A DNA stretch of 64,000 nt. Origin: CAWDVH01 sp963805705. GTDB lineage: Bacteria; Actinomycetota; Actinomycetes; Streptosporangiales; Streptosporangiaceae. The stretch is taken from positions 1,612,001 to 1,676,000 of the forward strand of contig CAWDVH010000005.1 in NCBI GenBank assembly GCA_963805705.1. Direction: 5' to 3'. The stretch's first letter is position 1; every line of letters begins with the position of its first letter. A program made the translations under genes and the position numbers. The notes beneath the pieces were generated by a model. It ran no database searches and had not been told where the DNA came from. It worked only from the letters and a program-made list of their open reading frames with translations. Positions 31,666 to 41,336 of the stretch are shown here, in pieces.

Positions 31666-34179
31666 TCAGCGCCTGACTCCCAGCGCGCCCATATACTCGG
31701 CGAGCCACGGCCCGGTCACGCTGCCCGCGTCATGCGCGACCTCGCCTGGTGTCCCCGCCGCCAGAAGGCGGCCGCCTTCCGGTCCGCCGCCCGGGCCCAT
31801 GTCGATGAGGTAGTCGGCGGCCGCCAGCAAGTCGAGGTCGTGATCGATGACGATGATCGTCGCCCCGGCGTCCAGCAGCCGGTCGAGCACGCTCACCAGC
31901 GTGGCCACGTCGAGCGGGTGCAGGCCGGTGGACGGCTCGTCGAACACGTACAGCGCGCCGCGCTGGCTCCGGCGCAGCCGCGAGGCGATCTTCAGCCGCT
32001 GCGACTCGCCGCCAGATAGCGACGGGGTAGACTCGCCGAGCTTCAGATAGCCGAGGCCGACCTCGCTGACGGGCCGCAGCGCCGCCGCGATTGGTGGCCG
32101 GTCGGCGAACCACTCGACTGCGTCGTGCACGCTCAGGCCAAGCACATCGGCTATGGTCAGGCCTTCGACCTGCACCGCGAGGACCGGGTCGTTGAATCGC
32201 GCGCCGTGACAGGCCGGGCACTGGACGGTGATGTCAGGCAGGTACTGAACGTCGAGGTCGAGGTGTCCGAGACCGCGGCAGGTCGGGCACTGGCCCTGGC
32301 GGGTGTTGAACGAGAAGTGGCCGGGCTTCCACCGGCGGCGCCGGGCGTACGCAGACGCGGCGAAAAGGCGGCGGATGTGATCGAACGCCCCGCAGTAGGT
32401 GGCCGGGGTTGACCGCGCGTTCTGCCCGATGGGCGAGGCGTCAATCTGGACAACCTGGAGTATGCCCGGCAGGTTCAGGCGGCGGACGTGGCTCGGCGGC
32501 GAAGATCCGGCCAGGCGGCCCCGAGCGGCGGGGATCAGGCTATCCAGGACGAGGGCGGTCTTGCCCGCCCCGGACGGACCGGCCACCGCGGTCAGGCGGT
32601 TCACCGGAAACTCGGCGGTGAGGTCGTGCAGGTTGTAAAGGTCGGCGATCTCGATGACGATCCGCCCGTCGTCAGCGGCACGCTCGGGTCGGTCGCGGGG
32701 AACGCCGGGCGCGCCGGCCAGGAACGGGCCGATGATCGAGCGCGGGTCCGATTCCAGCTGACCGGGGGTGCCCGCGGCGATCACGTAGCCGCCCTGTGCG
32801 CCGGCTCCGGGGCCCAGTTCGATGACCCAGTCCGCGGAGCGGATGAGGTCCCGCTCGTGCTCGACCACAATCACCGAATTGCCGTTCCCGGCCAGAGCGG
32901 AAATCATCTTGCGCAACCCGGTGACGTTGCTGGGGTGCAGTCCGACCGACGGCTCGTCCAGCACGTACAGCATGCCAGTGGTGCTGGCCCGGACGGTTGA
33001 GGTGAGCTCGATCCGCTGCCGCTCACCAGTGGACAGCGAGGCGCCGGGACGGTCAAGGGTGAGGTAGCTAAGCCCGACGTCGAGCAGCGGCGTGAGCACG
33101 CCGTTCAGCTCGGCGAGCAGCCCGGTGGTGACCCGGCTGAGCTCGGCGGGAAGCCCGGCCGGAAGGCTGGCCGTGAAGCCCCGCAGCCCGTCCAGGCTGA
33201 GCATGCTGATCTCGGCGATGTTCCGATCGCCCAGCCGCGAAGCCAGTGCCTGCGGCCGCAGCCGGGTGCCGTGACATACCGAGCAGGTCCGGGTGATGAC
33301 GAAACGCTGGGCCAGCCGGCGAGTGCGCTCGTTGTCACTGCGCAGCGACCGTTCTACCGCGGCGACGGCATTGTCATAGTTCACTGACAGCCGTACCGTC
33401 CGCTCGTTCCGGCCCGAGCGCAGCGTCACCTCCCGCTGCACGGGCGCGCCGTGCAGCACGATCTCGCGCTCGCGCTCGGTGAGCGACGTGTACGGGACGT
33501 CAAGGCGAACCCCGAGCTCGCCAGCGGCATACATCGACAGCCGCCGCCCGCCGGAGTTCCACGGCAGCACCGCTCCCTGCTCGATCGTCTTGCCCGGGTC
33601 GGGCACCAGGGTGGCTTCCTCGACCTCAGACCGCACGCCCAGGCCCTGGCAGGCCGGGCACGCGCCGTAGGAGTTGAAGGCAAAGGATTCGGCACTGGGA
33701 TGCTCAAAGTGCGCACCGCAGACGGGGCAGACGATCTCCTCGGCAAACGCCGCGATCGACGGGCCGACCCAGTGGCCGTTCGGGCACAGGTGCGAGCCCA
33801 GCCGCGACATCATCAGCCGCAGGACGTTCAGGACCTCGGACATGGTCCCGACGGTGCTGCGCGGTCCAGGGACCGGCGGCCGCTGCCGCAGGGCCAGCGC
33901 GGGCGGCAGGTGATCGATCCGGTCCACATCCGGGCGCTGTGCCTGGGTCAGCCGGCGGCGGCTGTAAGTGCTCAGGCCAGCGAGGTACCGCTGCATGCCC
34001 TCGGCATACAAGGTGCCGATGGCCAGCGACGTCTTGCCCGACCCGGACACGCCCACGACAGCGACCGTGCGCCACAACGGCACGTCGACGTCGACGTCGC
34101 GCAGGTTGTTATGCCGGGCGCCGCGCACGCTGATGGCATTGGGCAGGGTTCCTGGCCCGGATCGATCAGCTGCCGCCAT
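31666..34179 (-). CDS. UvrA-like ABC ATPase (class II UvrA)
   Basis: 837 residues, shorter than UvrA1 (~950), as for UvrA2. Two ABC modules: Walker A GVSGSGKTS (~43-51) and GPSGAGKTA (~530); ABC signatures LSTGERQR and LSGGESQR; Walker B MLYVLDEPSVGLHP and ALYVFDEPSTGLHP; H-loops VVEHERD and VIDHDLD. Zinc-module Cys: CPVCGAHF, CPACQGLG, CSVCHGT, CPTCRGLG, CPACHG. The UvrB-interaction region is reduced. UvrA2 proteins are linked to tolerance of DNA-binding drugs. Starts at ATG 34179 after AGGTAGG. A secondary, non-essential repair/resistance paralogue is inferred. Confidence 0.92.
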   Translation of the reverse strand: MAAADRSGPGTLPNAISVRGARHNNLRDVDVDVPLWRTVAVVGVSGSGKTSLAIGTLYAEGMQRYLAGLSTYSRRRLTQAQRPDVDRIDHLPPALALRQRPPVPGPRSTVGTMSEVLNVLRLMMSRLGSHLCPNGHWVGPSIAAFAEEIVCPVCGAHFEHPSAESFAFNSYGACPACQGLGVRSEVEEATLVPDPGKTIEQGAVLPWNSGGRRLSMYAAGELGVRLDVPYTSLTEREREIVLHGAPVQREVTLRSGRNERTVRLSVNYDNAVAAVERSLRSDNERTRRLAQRFVITRTCSVCHGTRLRPQALASRLGDRNIAEISMLSLDGLRGFTASLPAGLPAELSRVTTGLLAELNGVLTPLLDVGLSYLTLDRPGASLSTGERQRIELTSTVRASTTGMLYVLDEPSVGLHPSNVTGLRKMISALAGNGNSVIVVEHERDLIRSADWVIELGPGAGAQGGYVIAAGTPGQLESDPRSIIGPFLAGAPGVPRDRPERAADDGRIVIEIADLYNLHDLTAEFPVNRLTAVAGPSGAGKTALVLDSLIPAARGRLAGSSPPSHVRRLNLPGILQVVQIDASPIGQNARSTPATYCGAFDHIRRLFAASAYARRRRWKPGHFSFNTRQGQCPTCRGLGHLDLDVQYLPDITVQCPACHGARFNDPVLAVQVEGLTIADVLGLSVHDAVEWFADRPPIAAALRPVSEVGLGYLKLGESTPSLSGGESQRLKIASRLRRSQRGALYVFDEPSTGLHPLDVATLVSVLDRLLDAGATIIVIDHDLDLLAAADYLIDMGPGGGPEGGRLLAAGTPGEVAHDAGSVTGPWLAEYMGALGVRR

Positions 34180-34210
34180 ATCACCTACCTAAGCAGAATG
34201 GCATGTCCGT

Positions 34211-34238
34211 GCCGGGACCGGCAGTCGCCGGTCCCGGC
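34211..34238 (-). terminator. Perfect 12-bp stem-loop after the MBL-fold gene
   Basis: GCCGGGACCGGC and GCCGGTCCCGGC are exact complements with an AGTC tetraloop, 23 nt beyond the stop at 34261. No U-tract. A strong I-shaped intrinsic terminator separating the MBL gene from uvrA2. Confidence 0.7.
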
Positions 34239-34260
34239 CCGCGAGCGGTCATGCCGGTTC

Positions 34261-35238
34261 TCAGGGGTGGACCGGACCGCTCGGGCCCTTGTCGAGGCGC
34301 AGCGACTGCATGATGGCGAACGTGGTCGTTATCGTGAACGCCTCGATGTCCGCGGCCGCCAGCACGCCGGTGTACTTGGCGATCACGGGCGCGGCGGCAC
34401 GCTCGGTGACGGCATCGAGGTGGCCCTTCACGCCAGCCCAGACGTTCTCCCCGTACCGCATGTAATAAGGCACCGGGTTGACGCTCTGCAGTGCCTCCCT
34501 GGAGCTGGCCTCGATGTCAGCGATGTACTGCTGGTGCACCGCGACATCGTCACGGGTGGCGAGCCGGCCCAGGTGACCGGAGATGAGGTGCGACCACGGG
34601 TATGACAGGGCAATGTCCGGAGCCTTCATGTACCCCTGCACGTCCTCGCTGAGGTTGGTGTTGTAGATCGGCACCCAGCCGGCGTTGACGACATCGATGA
34701 ACATCAGGGTGTCGTGGCCGGGGAAATGGATGTAGATATTGTCCGGCGTGTGGTTGGAGCCGCGCCAGGCGAGCTCGACGCGCTCTCCGCCTACCTCGAG
34801 CGTGTAGGTATCGGCGAAGGTCACGTCGGGCAGCGGACGGCCCGGGTCGTCATCCCGGAGCAGAAGCCGGCGGGTCTCCTCGTGCCCGATCCGGACGACG
34901 TTGTCGAAGAGGAACGCGGCCGCGCCGTGGTCGGCGTGGTGATGGGAGTAGACCAGGTGCGTCACGGTGTTGCTGACGCCTTCCGCCGCGGCGATCTCGT
35001 CGACCGCCCGCCGCAGGTTATGGCCGATGCTGGGGGGTGCGTCGAACACCACGACGCCGTCGCTGGTGACCAGGAACGCAGAGTTGTATACCCCGTCGGT
35101 GACCCAGTACAGATTCCGCTCGACCCGCCCGACGTAGTATCCCTGCTCGTTCAGGGCGGGACCGAGCGCCGAACGCGGGATGGGCGCGTAGTCGGGCAGT
35201 TCGTCGGCGCTGCCCGTACCGGCGGATGATGTTGTCAC
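34261..35238 (-). CDS. Metallo-beta-lactamase-fold hydrolase
   Basis: 325 residues. Metal motif LVYSHHHADHGAAA (HxHxDH) about residue 98, then NHTPDNIYIHFPGHDTLMFIDVV (third His, bridging Asp) and LISGHLG (late His). The N-terminal PDYAPIPRSALGPAL extension resembles alkyl-sulfatase or quorum-quenching-like MBL proteins, but the exact class is unclear. GTG 35238 follows GAGGGAG. Upstream 35239-35474 contains no gene; a hairpin with arms CCTGACG/CGTCAGG lies at 35268-35294. Confidence 0.88.
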   Translation of the reverse strand: MTTSSAGTGSADELPDYAPIPRSALGPALNEQGYYVGRVERNLYWVTDGVYNSAFLVTSDGVVVFDAPPSIGHNLRRAVDEIAAAEGVSNTVTHLVYSHHHADHGAAAFLFDNVVRIGHEETRRLLLRDDDPGRPLPDVTFADTYTLEVGGERVELAWRGSNHTPDNIYIHFPGHDTLMFIDVVNAGWVPIYNTNLSEDVQGYMKAPDIALSYPWSHLISGHLGRLATRDDVAVHQQYIADIEASSREALQSVNPVPYYMRYGENVWAGVKGHLDAVTERAAAPVIAKYTGVLAAADIEAFTITTTFAIMQSLRLDKGPSGPVHP

Positions 35239-35474
35239 GGCATCTCCCTCGCAACTAGGGCACGTCCCCTGACGGCCGTGCGCTTGGCGTCAGGCTCACG
35301 TTCCCGAACGGCCAGGTGAGAAGTCATCGCCGGATCATGGTGATTGAGTCGGCACCTCCTGCCCCGCGCGGCCGGCCCGTCCCTGAGCTTCCTCGAATGC
35401 GGCCGAGAACAGGTAGGCGGCCCTATCCCTGATATCTCGGTCAGTCGAAGCGCGCCGCAGGCGGTCAGTGAGCT

Positions 35475-35759
35475 TCACGGTGAGCGGGCATCACCGCTTC
35501 CCGGCCTTGTCGCCTCGGGGCTGAGCTGGCGGACCTCAAGCAGGTCAAGGCCAAGCGCATCGATCTCAGCCAGGACGCCATGGAGCCCGGGCCGGTCCAG
35601 AATGCCGGTCAAGACCGTCTCCGGGCCCTGCCGCTTCCATGCCATCGCCGGAAACGCGGAAAGCAACGTGGCACCGAGATGACCCTTGACCCGGATCATG
35701 TACCTGGCCGATGCAGGATCCATACGGCGATAGTCCAGCGCAGGCAGGTGAGTCCGCAT
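35475..35759 (-). CDS. Small conserved actinobacterial protein
   Basis: Up to 94 residues; the conserved core is ARYMIRVKGHLGATLLSAF, then TVLTGILDRPGLHGVLAEI and ALGLDLLEVRQLSP. This short alpha/beta pattern is common in actinomycetes as an uncharacterised protein (sometimes likened to ACT/BON-type folds). The start is uncertain: 35759, or ATG 35723 nearer the conserved part. Divergent from the MalT-like regulator. Confidence 0.65.
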   Translation of the reverse strand: MRTHLPALDYRRMDPASARYMIRVKGHLGATLLSAFPAMAWKRQGPETVLTGILDRPGLHGVLAEIDALGLDLLEVRQLSPEATRPGSGDARSP

Positions 35760-35891
35760 CGCCAGGATCTGGTGACGCCGACGGGGGAATCCCCTGACGC
35801 GGACCAGCCAGGCGTCGCCCGAGCACGTAACCTGACTAAATGCTGAGAGGCGGACGGCGGCAGGCCAGCGCGCCGGGGATCGGGTTCAGGC

Positions 35892-38555
35892 GTGGCGTCT
35901 AGGACAAACCCTCCAAAATCCCCCCAGGCATCTCCGCGGCTCATTCAGCGCGGGGAGCTTCTCGCAGCCCTGGACCGCGCGACGGCAGCGAAGGTAACGG
36001 TTATCTCGGCCCCCGCCGGAGGCGGCAAGACTTCGCTGCTGCGGACCTGGGCAGATGGTCCGGGTCAGCCGTACCGGCTGGCGGTCGTGCAGGTGCGGCG
36101 CGATCAGCAGGACTCCCAGCAGTTCTGGCTGGCCGTCCTCAGCGCCATCCGGCACGCCTCGGGCACACCCAGTGAAGGCGAACAGCTGGCCGCCACACCC
36201 GACTTCAATGAAGCGGCCATCGGCGAAAGAGTCCTGTCGGAACTCGCCGAGCATCGCGATCGCACCTTCCTGGTCATCGATGACCTGCACGAGCTGACTT
36301 CGCCGGAAGCGCTGATGCAGCTGACCCGCCTGCTGGAGAAGCTCCCCCCGCACGTGCACGCGGTCCTCGCCACCCGGCGTGACCTGCCCCTCCGGTTGCA
36401 CAAGATTCGTCTCGCCGGCGAGCTGGCCGAGATCCGCGCGGCCGACCTGCGTTTTACTGAGGGCGAGACCCGCGAGTTCCTGCGGACTTCGGGCATCGCG
36501 CTGTCGGAGGCCGGGGCCGCGAAGCTGCACCAGCGCACGGAAGGCTGGGCGGCCGGCCTGCGGCTCGCGGCGATCTCACTGGCGAGCAGCCCAGACCCGG
36601 AAAGATTTGTCGCGGAGTTCTCCGGCAGCAGCCGGACTGTTGCCGAGTACCTGCTCGCCGAGATGCTGGAGTGCCAGCCGTCCGAGGTCCAGCAGCTGCT
36701 TCTGCGCACTTCCCTGCTCGACCGGGTCAACGGCGAGCTGGCGGACCTGCTGACTGGTCATCCTGGCTCCGAAGGGATCCTGCTCGACCTCGAGGACGCT
36801 AACGCGTTCGTCGTATCGCTCGACCCGGCCCGAACCTGGTTCCGGTATCACCACCTCTTCGCTGACCTGCTCCGGCTTGAGCTGCGCCGCAGGCTGCCCG
36901 AAGAACTGCCGGTCCTGCACCGGCTGGCTGCCGAATGGCTGAGCGAGCACGGCGAGATCGTCGACGCCATCCGGCATACTCAGGCCGCGGGTGACTGGCC
37001 CGACGCGGCCCGGCTGCTCGCCGACCACTCGTTCGGCCTGACGCTGGACGGACAAGCCCAGACCATGCAGACGCTGCTACGAGCCTTCCCGCCCGGTGCC
37101 GTCACCGAGGGCCTGGATATCCCGCTCGTGCGCGCAACCTGCGAACTTGCCCAGGGACGCCTGAGCGAGGCAGCCGCCCACCTGACCGTGGCCGAAAACT
37201 CAATCGCGGCAGCCACGCCCGACCGCAAGCACCGGCTCGAAGTGGCGACCGCGGCGCTGAGACTGTCGCTGGCGCGCAAGCGCGGCCACCTCGCGGGTGT
37301 AGTCGATCAGGTCAGGTTCCTGGCCTCGCCGGTCAGCGGCCAGTCCGACGAGGACATCGCGCTCGACAGCGACCTGCGCGCGGTAGCGCTCATGAATCTC
37401 GGAATCGTCGAGGCGTGGTCGCTGGGGAACCAGGACAGTGAGCGGCACCTGCAAGAGGGCGCCGATCTTGCGCGGCGGATCGGACGTCCTTACCTCGAGG
37501 TGGCCTGCCTGGCGGAGCTCGCCTTCGCATCGAAGATCGAGCCCTTCGCTATTACGCAGCGGCGGTGCCGAGAGGCGATAGCGCTGGCCGAGCAGCATGG
37601 CTGGGGCGCGGAGCCGGTCATCGCGCCGGCGCTCATAAACCTCGCAGGCGCTCTCATCTGGACGGGTGAATTCGACGAGGGCGATCGCTGGCTGCAGCGT
37701 GCCGCCCGCGCTCTGGAGACCGACTCCGGGCCGCTCGTCAGGCTGTTGCTGCATATGGGCACGGGCCAGCTGTTGTCCGGCCGCCGCAGGCAGCGCGAGG
37801 CGCTGGCGGAATACAGCGCGGCGGAGCTCCTGCAGGAGCAGATGGAGGGCTCACACGCGCTGATGCGTCAGCTGACCAGCTGGCGGCTGGCCACCCAGGC
37901 CAGGCTCGGGCGGCTCAGCGAGGCCCGGGCCTCGCTGGCCGTACTCGATGCTGAACTGGCAGGCTCCGCCGAGATCGGCAATGCCCGCGCGGTCATCCGC
38001 CTCGCCGAGGGCAACCCGGCCGCCGCTCTCGCCGCGGTCGCCGATGTCCTGAACGGGAAAGCACCGGCCATCGGCTACGTCACCCTCGTTGAGGCACACC
38101 TGCTGGCCGGGCTCGCGCACCGCGCACTCGGCGACCAGCGCGCGGCCGCCGCCGCCGCCGAGTGCGCACTGGCCCTGGCGGAGGCGGACCGGCTCGTCCT
38201 GCCGTTCGCGATCACGGGCTCACGTGAGCTGCTCGAGGCCGTGCCGCGGCATGAGACGGCGCACGCGGCCCTGCTGACCGACGTCCTCGACGTATTGCGC
38301 GGATCATCCATATCGCCGGGCCATGACTCTTCGCTGGCCGAGACCGGGCAACTCAGTCCGAGCGAGCTGCGGGTGCTGCGGTATCTGCCGACGAACCTCT
38401 CCCGGCCGGAGATCGCCAGCGAGCTATCGGTCTCGGTGAACACCGTCAACACCCACATCCGCAACATCTACGCGAAGCTCCAGGCTCAGGATCGTTCCTC
38501 GGCCGTGCAGCGCGCACGAGAGATGCGGCTGCTCTCGGCTGGCCTGCACAGCTAG
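35892..38555 (+). CDS. MalT-like LuxR-family transcriptional regulator (STAND ATPase)
   Basis: 887 residues. Walker A ISAPAGGGKTSLL (about residues 37-49), Walker B TFLVIDDLHEL, then MalT-type NB-ARC segments (RDLPLRLHKIRLAGEL, LHQRTEGWAAGLRLAAISLA, FRYHHLFADLLRLEL). A long TPR-like helical region (residues ~330-790) senses the inducer in this family. The C-terminal LuxR HTH is LSPSELRVLRYLPTNLSRPEIA plus SVSVNTVNTHIRNIYAKL. Start GTG 35892 is supported by homology, with a weak RBS. It stands alone, so its targets are not evident. Confidence 0.92.
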   Translation: MASRTNPPKSPQASPRLIQRGELLAALDRATAAKVTVISAPAGGGKTSLLRTWADGPGQPYRLAVVQVRRDQQDSQQFWLAVLSAIRHASGTPSEGEQLAATPDFNEAAIGERVLSELAEHRDRTFLVIDDLHELTSPEALMQLTRLLEKLPPHVHAVLATRRDLPLRLHKIRLAGELAEIRAADLRFTEGETREFLRTSGIALSEAGAAKLHQRTEGWAAGLRLAAISLASSPDPERFVAEFSGSSRTVAEYLLAEMLECQPSEVQQLLLRTSLLDRVNGELADLLTGHPGSEGILLDLEDANAFVVSLDPARTWFRYHHLFADLLRLELRRRLPEELPVLHRLAAEWLSEHGEIVDAIRHTQAAGDWPDAARLLADHSFGLTLDGQAQTMQTLLRAFPPGAVTEGLDIPLVRATCELAQGRLSEAAAHLTVAENSIAAATPDRKHRLEVATAALRLSLARKRGHLAGVVDQVRFLASPVSGQSDEDIALDSDLRAVALMNLGIVEAWSLGNQDSERHLQEGADLARRIGRPYLEVACLAELAFASKIEPFAITQRRCREAIALAEQHGWGAEPVIAPALINLAGALIWTGEFDEGDRWLQRAARALETDSGPLVRLLLHMGTGQLLSGRRRQREALAEYSAAELLQEQMEGSHALMRQLTSWRLATQARLGRLSEARASLAVLDAELAGSAEIGNARAVIRLAEGNPAAALAAVADVLNGKAPAIGYVTLVEAHLLAGLAHRALGDQRAAAAAAECALALAEADRLVLPFAITGSRELLEAVPRHETAHAALLTDVLDVLRGSSISPGHDSSLAETGQLSPSELRVLRYLPTNLSRPEIASELSVSVNTVNTHIRNIYAKLQAQDRSSAVQRAREMRLLSAGLHS

Positions 38556-38630
38556 ACCGCTAGTCCCGCCGCCTGGCCGCTCCGCATTCGCTAGTCCGCT
38601 GGTGGCATTGGCCCGCGCGGCCCGACGGGG

Positions 38631-38662
38631 AATCACCAGGATCCGGTGACGACCATTCACCT
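38631..38662 (+). repeat. Intergenic 32-bp motif, copy 1
   Basis: Reads AATCACC, 7 nt, GGTGAC, 6 nt, TCACCT. A second copy with identical spacing is at 63171-63202; the three fixed blocks match exactly (19 of 19) and the whole at 24 of 32. TCACC(N7)GGTGA is an inverted repeat. It lies 5 bp before a 27-codon ORF. Candidate regulator binding site. Confidence 0.4.
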
Positions 38663-38667
38663 GTGCA

Positions 38668-38751
38668 ATGGACACCGTGCTCGTGTTCGCCATCGTGGTC
38701 GGGCTGGGGGTTGCCGTCTCGGGCTGGGCGCTGCTGGGACGCCGACATTGA
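38668..38751 (+). CDS. 27-residue single-span membrane microprotein (candidate)
   Basis: ATG 38668 to TGA 38751 encodes MDTVLVFAIVVGLGVAVSGW then ALLGRRH: one uninterrupted hydrophobic helix with a basic end, the composition of real actinobacterial microproteins. No convincing Shine-Dalgarno is present. The repeat at 38631-38662 lies just upstream and a stem-loop (38784-38800) downstream. The rest of 38556-38846 shows nothing else. Confidence 0.35.
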   Translation: MDTVLVFAIVVGLGVAVSGWALLGRRH

Positions 38752-38783
38752 GGCCCGGAGCAGATGGTGTCTGAGGTCGCCCC

Positions 38784-38800
38784 GCCCTGACAGCCAGGGC
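38784..38800. terminator. Stem-loop between micro-ORF and convergent aldo/keto reductase
   Basis: GCCCTG and CAGGGC around a 5-nt loop, 33 nt past the micro-ORF stop and 47 nt past the aldo/keto reductase stop on the other strand. Candidate bidirectional terminator. Confidence 0.4.
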
Positions 38801-38846
38801 TGATGGGTGGTCAGATTACGGCGGCCCGGGCTGACGGCCAGCTGGG

Positions 38847-39719
38847 TCAGGTGCCGATGCCTTCCAGGTCGTGCCGGGCCTCGTGGTCGAGCGTCACCTC
38901 CTCGGCGGCGAGGTTGTCGCGCAGGTGCGCCAGGGATGCGGTGCCGGGAATCAGCAGGACGTTCGGGGCGAGCTGCAGCAGCCACTGCAGCGCGACCTGC
39001 GCTGGGGTGGCGCCGAGACGGGCAGCGATCTGGTTAATCACCGGGTTGCGCAGTACCGGGTTGGCTTCGCCGCGCGGCCAGCCAAGCGGGCAGAACGGCA
39101 CGAACGCGATCCCGCGGCTCAGGCACTCCTGCAGGACCGGAGTCGCGCTGCGGTCGGCGAGATGGAACAGGTTCTGCACGCAGACGATGTCCGTGCCAGC
39201 CGTGGCATGCCGCAGCTGCCGGAGGCTGACGTTGCTCAGCCCGACCCCCCCGATCAGGCCCTCGTCACGCGCCGCCACCAAGGCGGCGAGCTGGTCATCG
39301 AACTGTGCGTCGACGCGGCCGTCACCGGGCAGGCGGAGGTTGACCGCCGCGAGCTGGCTTACCCGCAGGGTGCGGAGGTTGTCCGTGATGCCCGCGCGCA
39401 GCTGGCGTGATTCGCCGGGCGGGAGGCCAGCGTCAGCGCCGCGGCCGGGGGCCGCGACCTTGCTGACGATCGCCAGCTGGTCCGGGTAGGGGTAGAGGGC
39501 TTCGCGGATCAGGTCGTTGACCGCCCCGTAGTACTGGGCCGTGTCGATGTGATCGACACCAGCTGCTACCGCAGCCCGGAGGACGTCAGTGGCTACTGCC
39601 GGGTCCGCCCGGCCGGATGCGAATGGCCCATCGAGCTGCATAGCGCCATACCCGGACCGCCTGACCTGCCACCGGGCCAGCGGGAACGTTGACATGCCGG
39701 GCCCTGCTTCAGCGCTCAT
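38847..39719 (-). CDS. Aldo/keto reductase
   Basis: 290 residues. Catalytic Asp/Tyr in DHIDTAQYYG, Lys in AIVSKVAAPG; the His position reads AAVNLRLPGDG, so the fourth tetrad residue is missing, as in the paralogue at 13669. Cofactor motif LIPGTASLAHLRDNL. ATG 39719 follows GGAGG; the ORF start at 39806 would lack a site. Starts 84 bp after the PucR regulator's stop on the same strand, so co-transcription is possible. Carbonyl substrate unknown. Confidence 0.88.
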   Translation of the reverse strand: MSAEAGPGMSTFPLARWQVRRSGYGAMQLDGPFASGRADPAVATDVLRAAVAAGVDHIDTAQYYGAVNDLIREALYPYPDQLAIVSKVAAPGRGADAGLPPGESRQLRAGITDNLRTLRVSQLAAVNLRLPGDGRVDAQFDDQLAALVAARDEGLIGGVGLSNVSLRQLRHATAGTDIVCVQNLFHLADRSATPVLQECLSRGIAFVPFCPLGWPRGEANPVLRNPVINQIAARLGATPAQVALQWLLQLAPNVLLIPGTASLAHLRDNLAAEEVTLDHEARHDLEGIGT

Positions 39720-39802
39720 GAGGTCTGCCTCCTGACTGCCGCTGGCCTCGGTGGCGTGGGCACAGCACCGAGACGCTGCAGGTGACGGGCTTCGCTCCGC
39801 GG

Positions 39803-41068
39803 TCAATGGCCCGCGGCAGCCTGCTGGAGCACTGATGAGCCGAGCCAGTGGCTGGCCTGCAGCGCGAGTTCCACGTCGTGGCGGCTGTCGCCCACTGGCC
39901 GGCCGAGACTCTCTTGCGCCTTGCGGATCCGATACTGGACTGTGTTCTTGTGCAGCATCAACTGCTCGGCGGTCGTTTTGTAACTGCCCCCGGCTTGCAG
40001 GAAGACCAGCAGGGTGTCGCGCAGGCGAGCGTGATGCTCGTCGTCAGCGGCCAGTCCCGCCAGCGTGCTGAGCACCCAGGCCCGCAGCAGCTCGGCGGAT
40101 CCGAGCATCATCGCCACGGGTGCCACCTCGCCGAACGCCACCACCTGCGGCGCGGGAGAGCCCGCGGCCAGCACCACGGCCTGGGCGGCGACGGCCTGCT
40201 GGTGGGTCAGGCAAAAACCCGCCAGGTCCTTCGCGACGCCGCCGAAGGCGAAATGGATGTCGCCGTCCACGCCGGCCGTGCTGGCCGCCGCGAAGTCGAA
40301 CCTGTCGCGGATCCCGAGCGGCAGCCAGGCCCACGCGCTCGATTCGTCGCGGGGCAGGAACAGCAGGTCGCCGGAGCAGGCGGCCTGCGCTGCGACGCGG
40401 CTAATCGCGCGCTCGAGCCGGGTGATGTCGTCCGTGGTGCCCGCCGCGTCGCCCGTCCAGCCCACCACGCCCACGTGGTACTGCCGCAGCCGGTAGCCCA
40501 TGGTGGCCTCCGCGGCGCGCACATCGGTCCGCTCGCCCGCCAGCAGATCACGGATCCGGGCGGCCCGCGCGGCGCTGCGGATCCGCAGCCAGTTCTCCCT
40601 TTCGCGCGTGTAGGCCGCGACCATCATCTCGGAGGCCTGGTCGATGTAGCCCGCCACGATCTCGGACATGCCCAGCGTGACGGCGGTGATCATCTGAGCG
40701 TCATCTGCCTGCTGGGCCAGTTCCTTGAGCAGCCAGCCGGAGAAGCATGCGTGCCCGACCCGGTAGGCGCGCAGCAGCGCGGTCAGCGGCGTACCGCGCT
40801 GCGCCAGCCGGCGGGCGTATTCCACGGCCGCGGACGGGGCCTGCACATCAGCCAGGTCGATCTGGTGCTGCATTATCTGCAGGCACGTGTCGACGTTACT
40901 GTCGACGCTCGAGGCCAGCAGGGCCAGCACCGGCCGGTCGTCGCGAAGCTGCGGGATCTCCCTGAGTATTACCTGGTAGACATCCTCGGACACGGCCGCG
41001 GCCCGGCAGGTCACCGCCGCCGCGACGCCGGCCATCAGCTCGGCCGCCGGGGAGCCATCCATATCCAT
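39803..41068 (-). CDS. PucR-family transcriptional regulator
   Basis: 421 residues from ATG 41068 (GTG 41119 is an in-frame alternative). N-terminal RsbT co-antagonist-like helical domain (residues ~10-160: RPVLALLASSVDSNVDTCLQIM, YRVGHACFSGWLLKEL), a GGDEF-like central region, and the PucR C-terminal HTH_30 DTLLVFLQAGGSYKTTAEQL then MLHKNTVQYRIRKAQ. PucR members often control neighbouring catabolic genes; the PHA synthase lies divergently 270 bp away, making it a likely target. A short palindrome ACCGT-TC-ACGGT occurs at 41127-41138. Confidence 0.88.
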   Translation of the reverse strand: MDMDGSPAAELMAGVAAAVTCRAAAVSEDVYQVILREIPQLRDDRPVLALLASSVDSNVDTCLQIMQHQIDLADVQAPSAAVEYARRLAQRGTPLTALLRAYRVGHACFSGWLLKELAQQADDAQMITAVTLGMSEIVAGYIDQASEMMVAAYTRERENWLRIRSAARAARIRDLLAGERTDVRAAEATMGYRLRQYHVGVVGWTGDAAGTTDDITRLERAISRVAAQAACSGDLLFLPRDESSAWAWLPLGIRDRFDFAAASTAGVDGDIHFAFGGVAKDLAGFCLTHQQAVAAQAVVLAAGSPAPQVVAFGEVAPVAMMLGSAELLRAWVLSTLAGLAADDEHHARLRDTLLVFLQAGGSYKTTAEQLMLHKNTVQYRIRKAQESLGRPVGDSRHDVELALQASHWLGSSVLQQAAAGH

Positions 41069-41336
41069 CCGCGGATCTTTACCAATCCGGCGAGCACTGG
41101 TACGCCCGTCGATCAGCACGGTACACCGTTCACGGTCAGCTTCACTACAACCTCCCAGCCCTCGCCGGGGGCGGCAGGGGGCACGAGCACCGGGAGCCCG
41201 GAGCGTGCACTGCGTTCATCTGAGGCTCCTACGGCGACAGCCTGTGCCCGCAGAACTATGCCTGACCCAGGGTTCGTAGCGAGCGACCAATGGAAGACCG
41301 CGCCCTGCTGCTTAGGCTCCTATCGGAGGAGAGATC

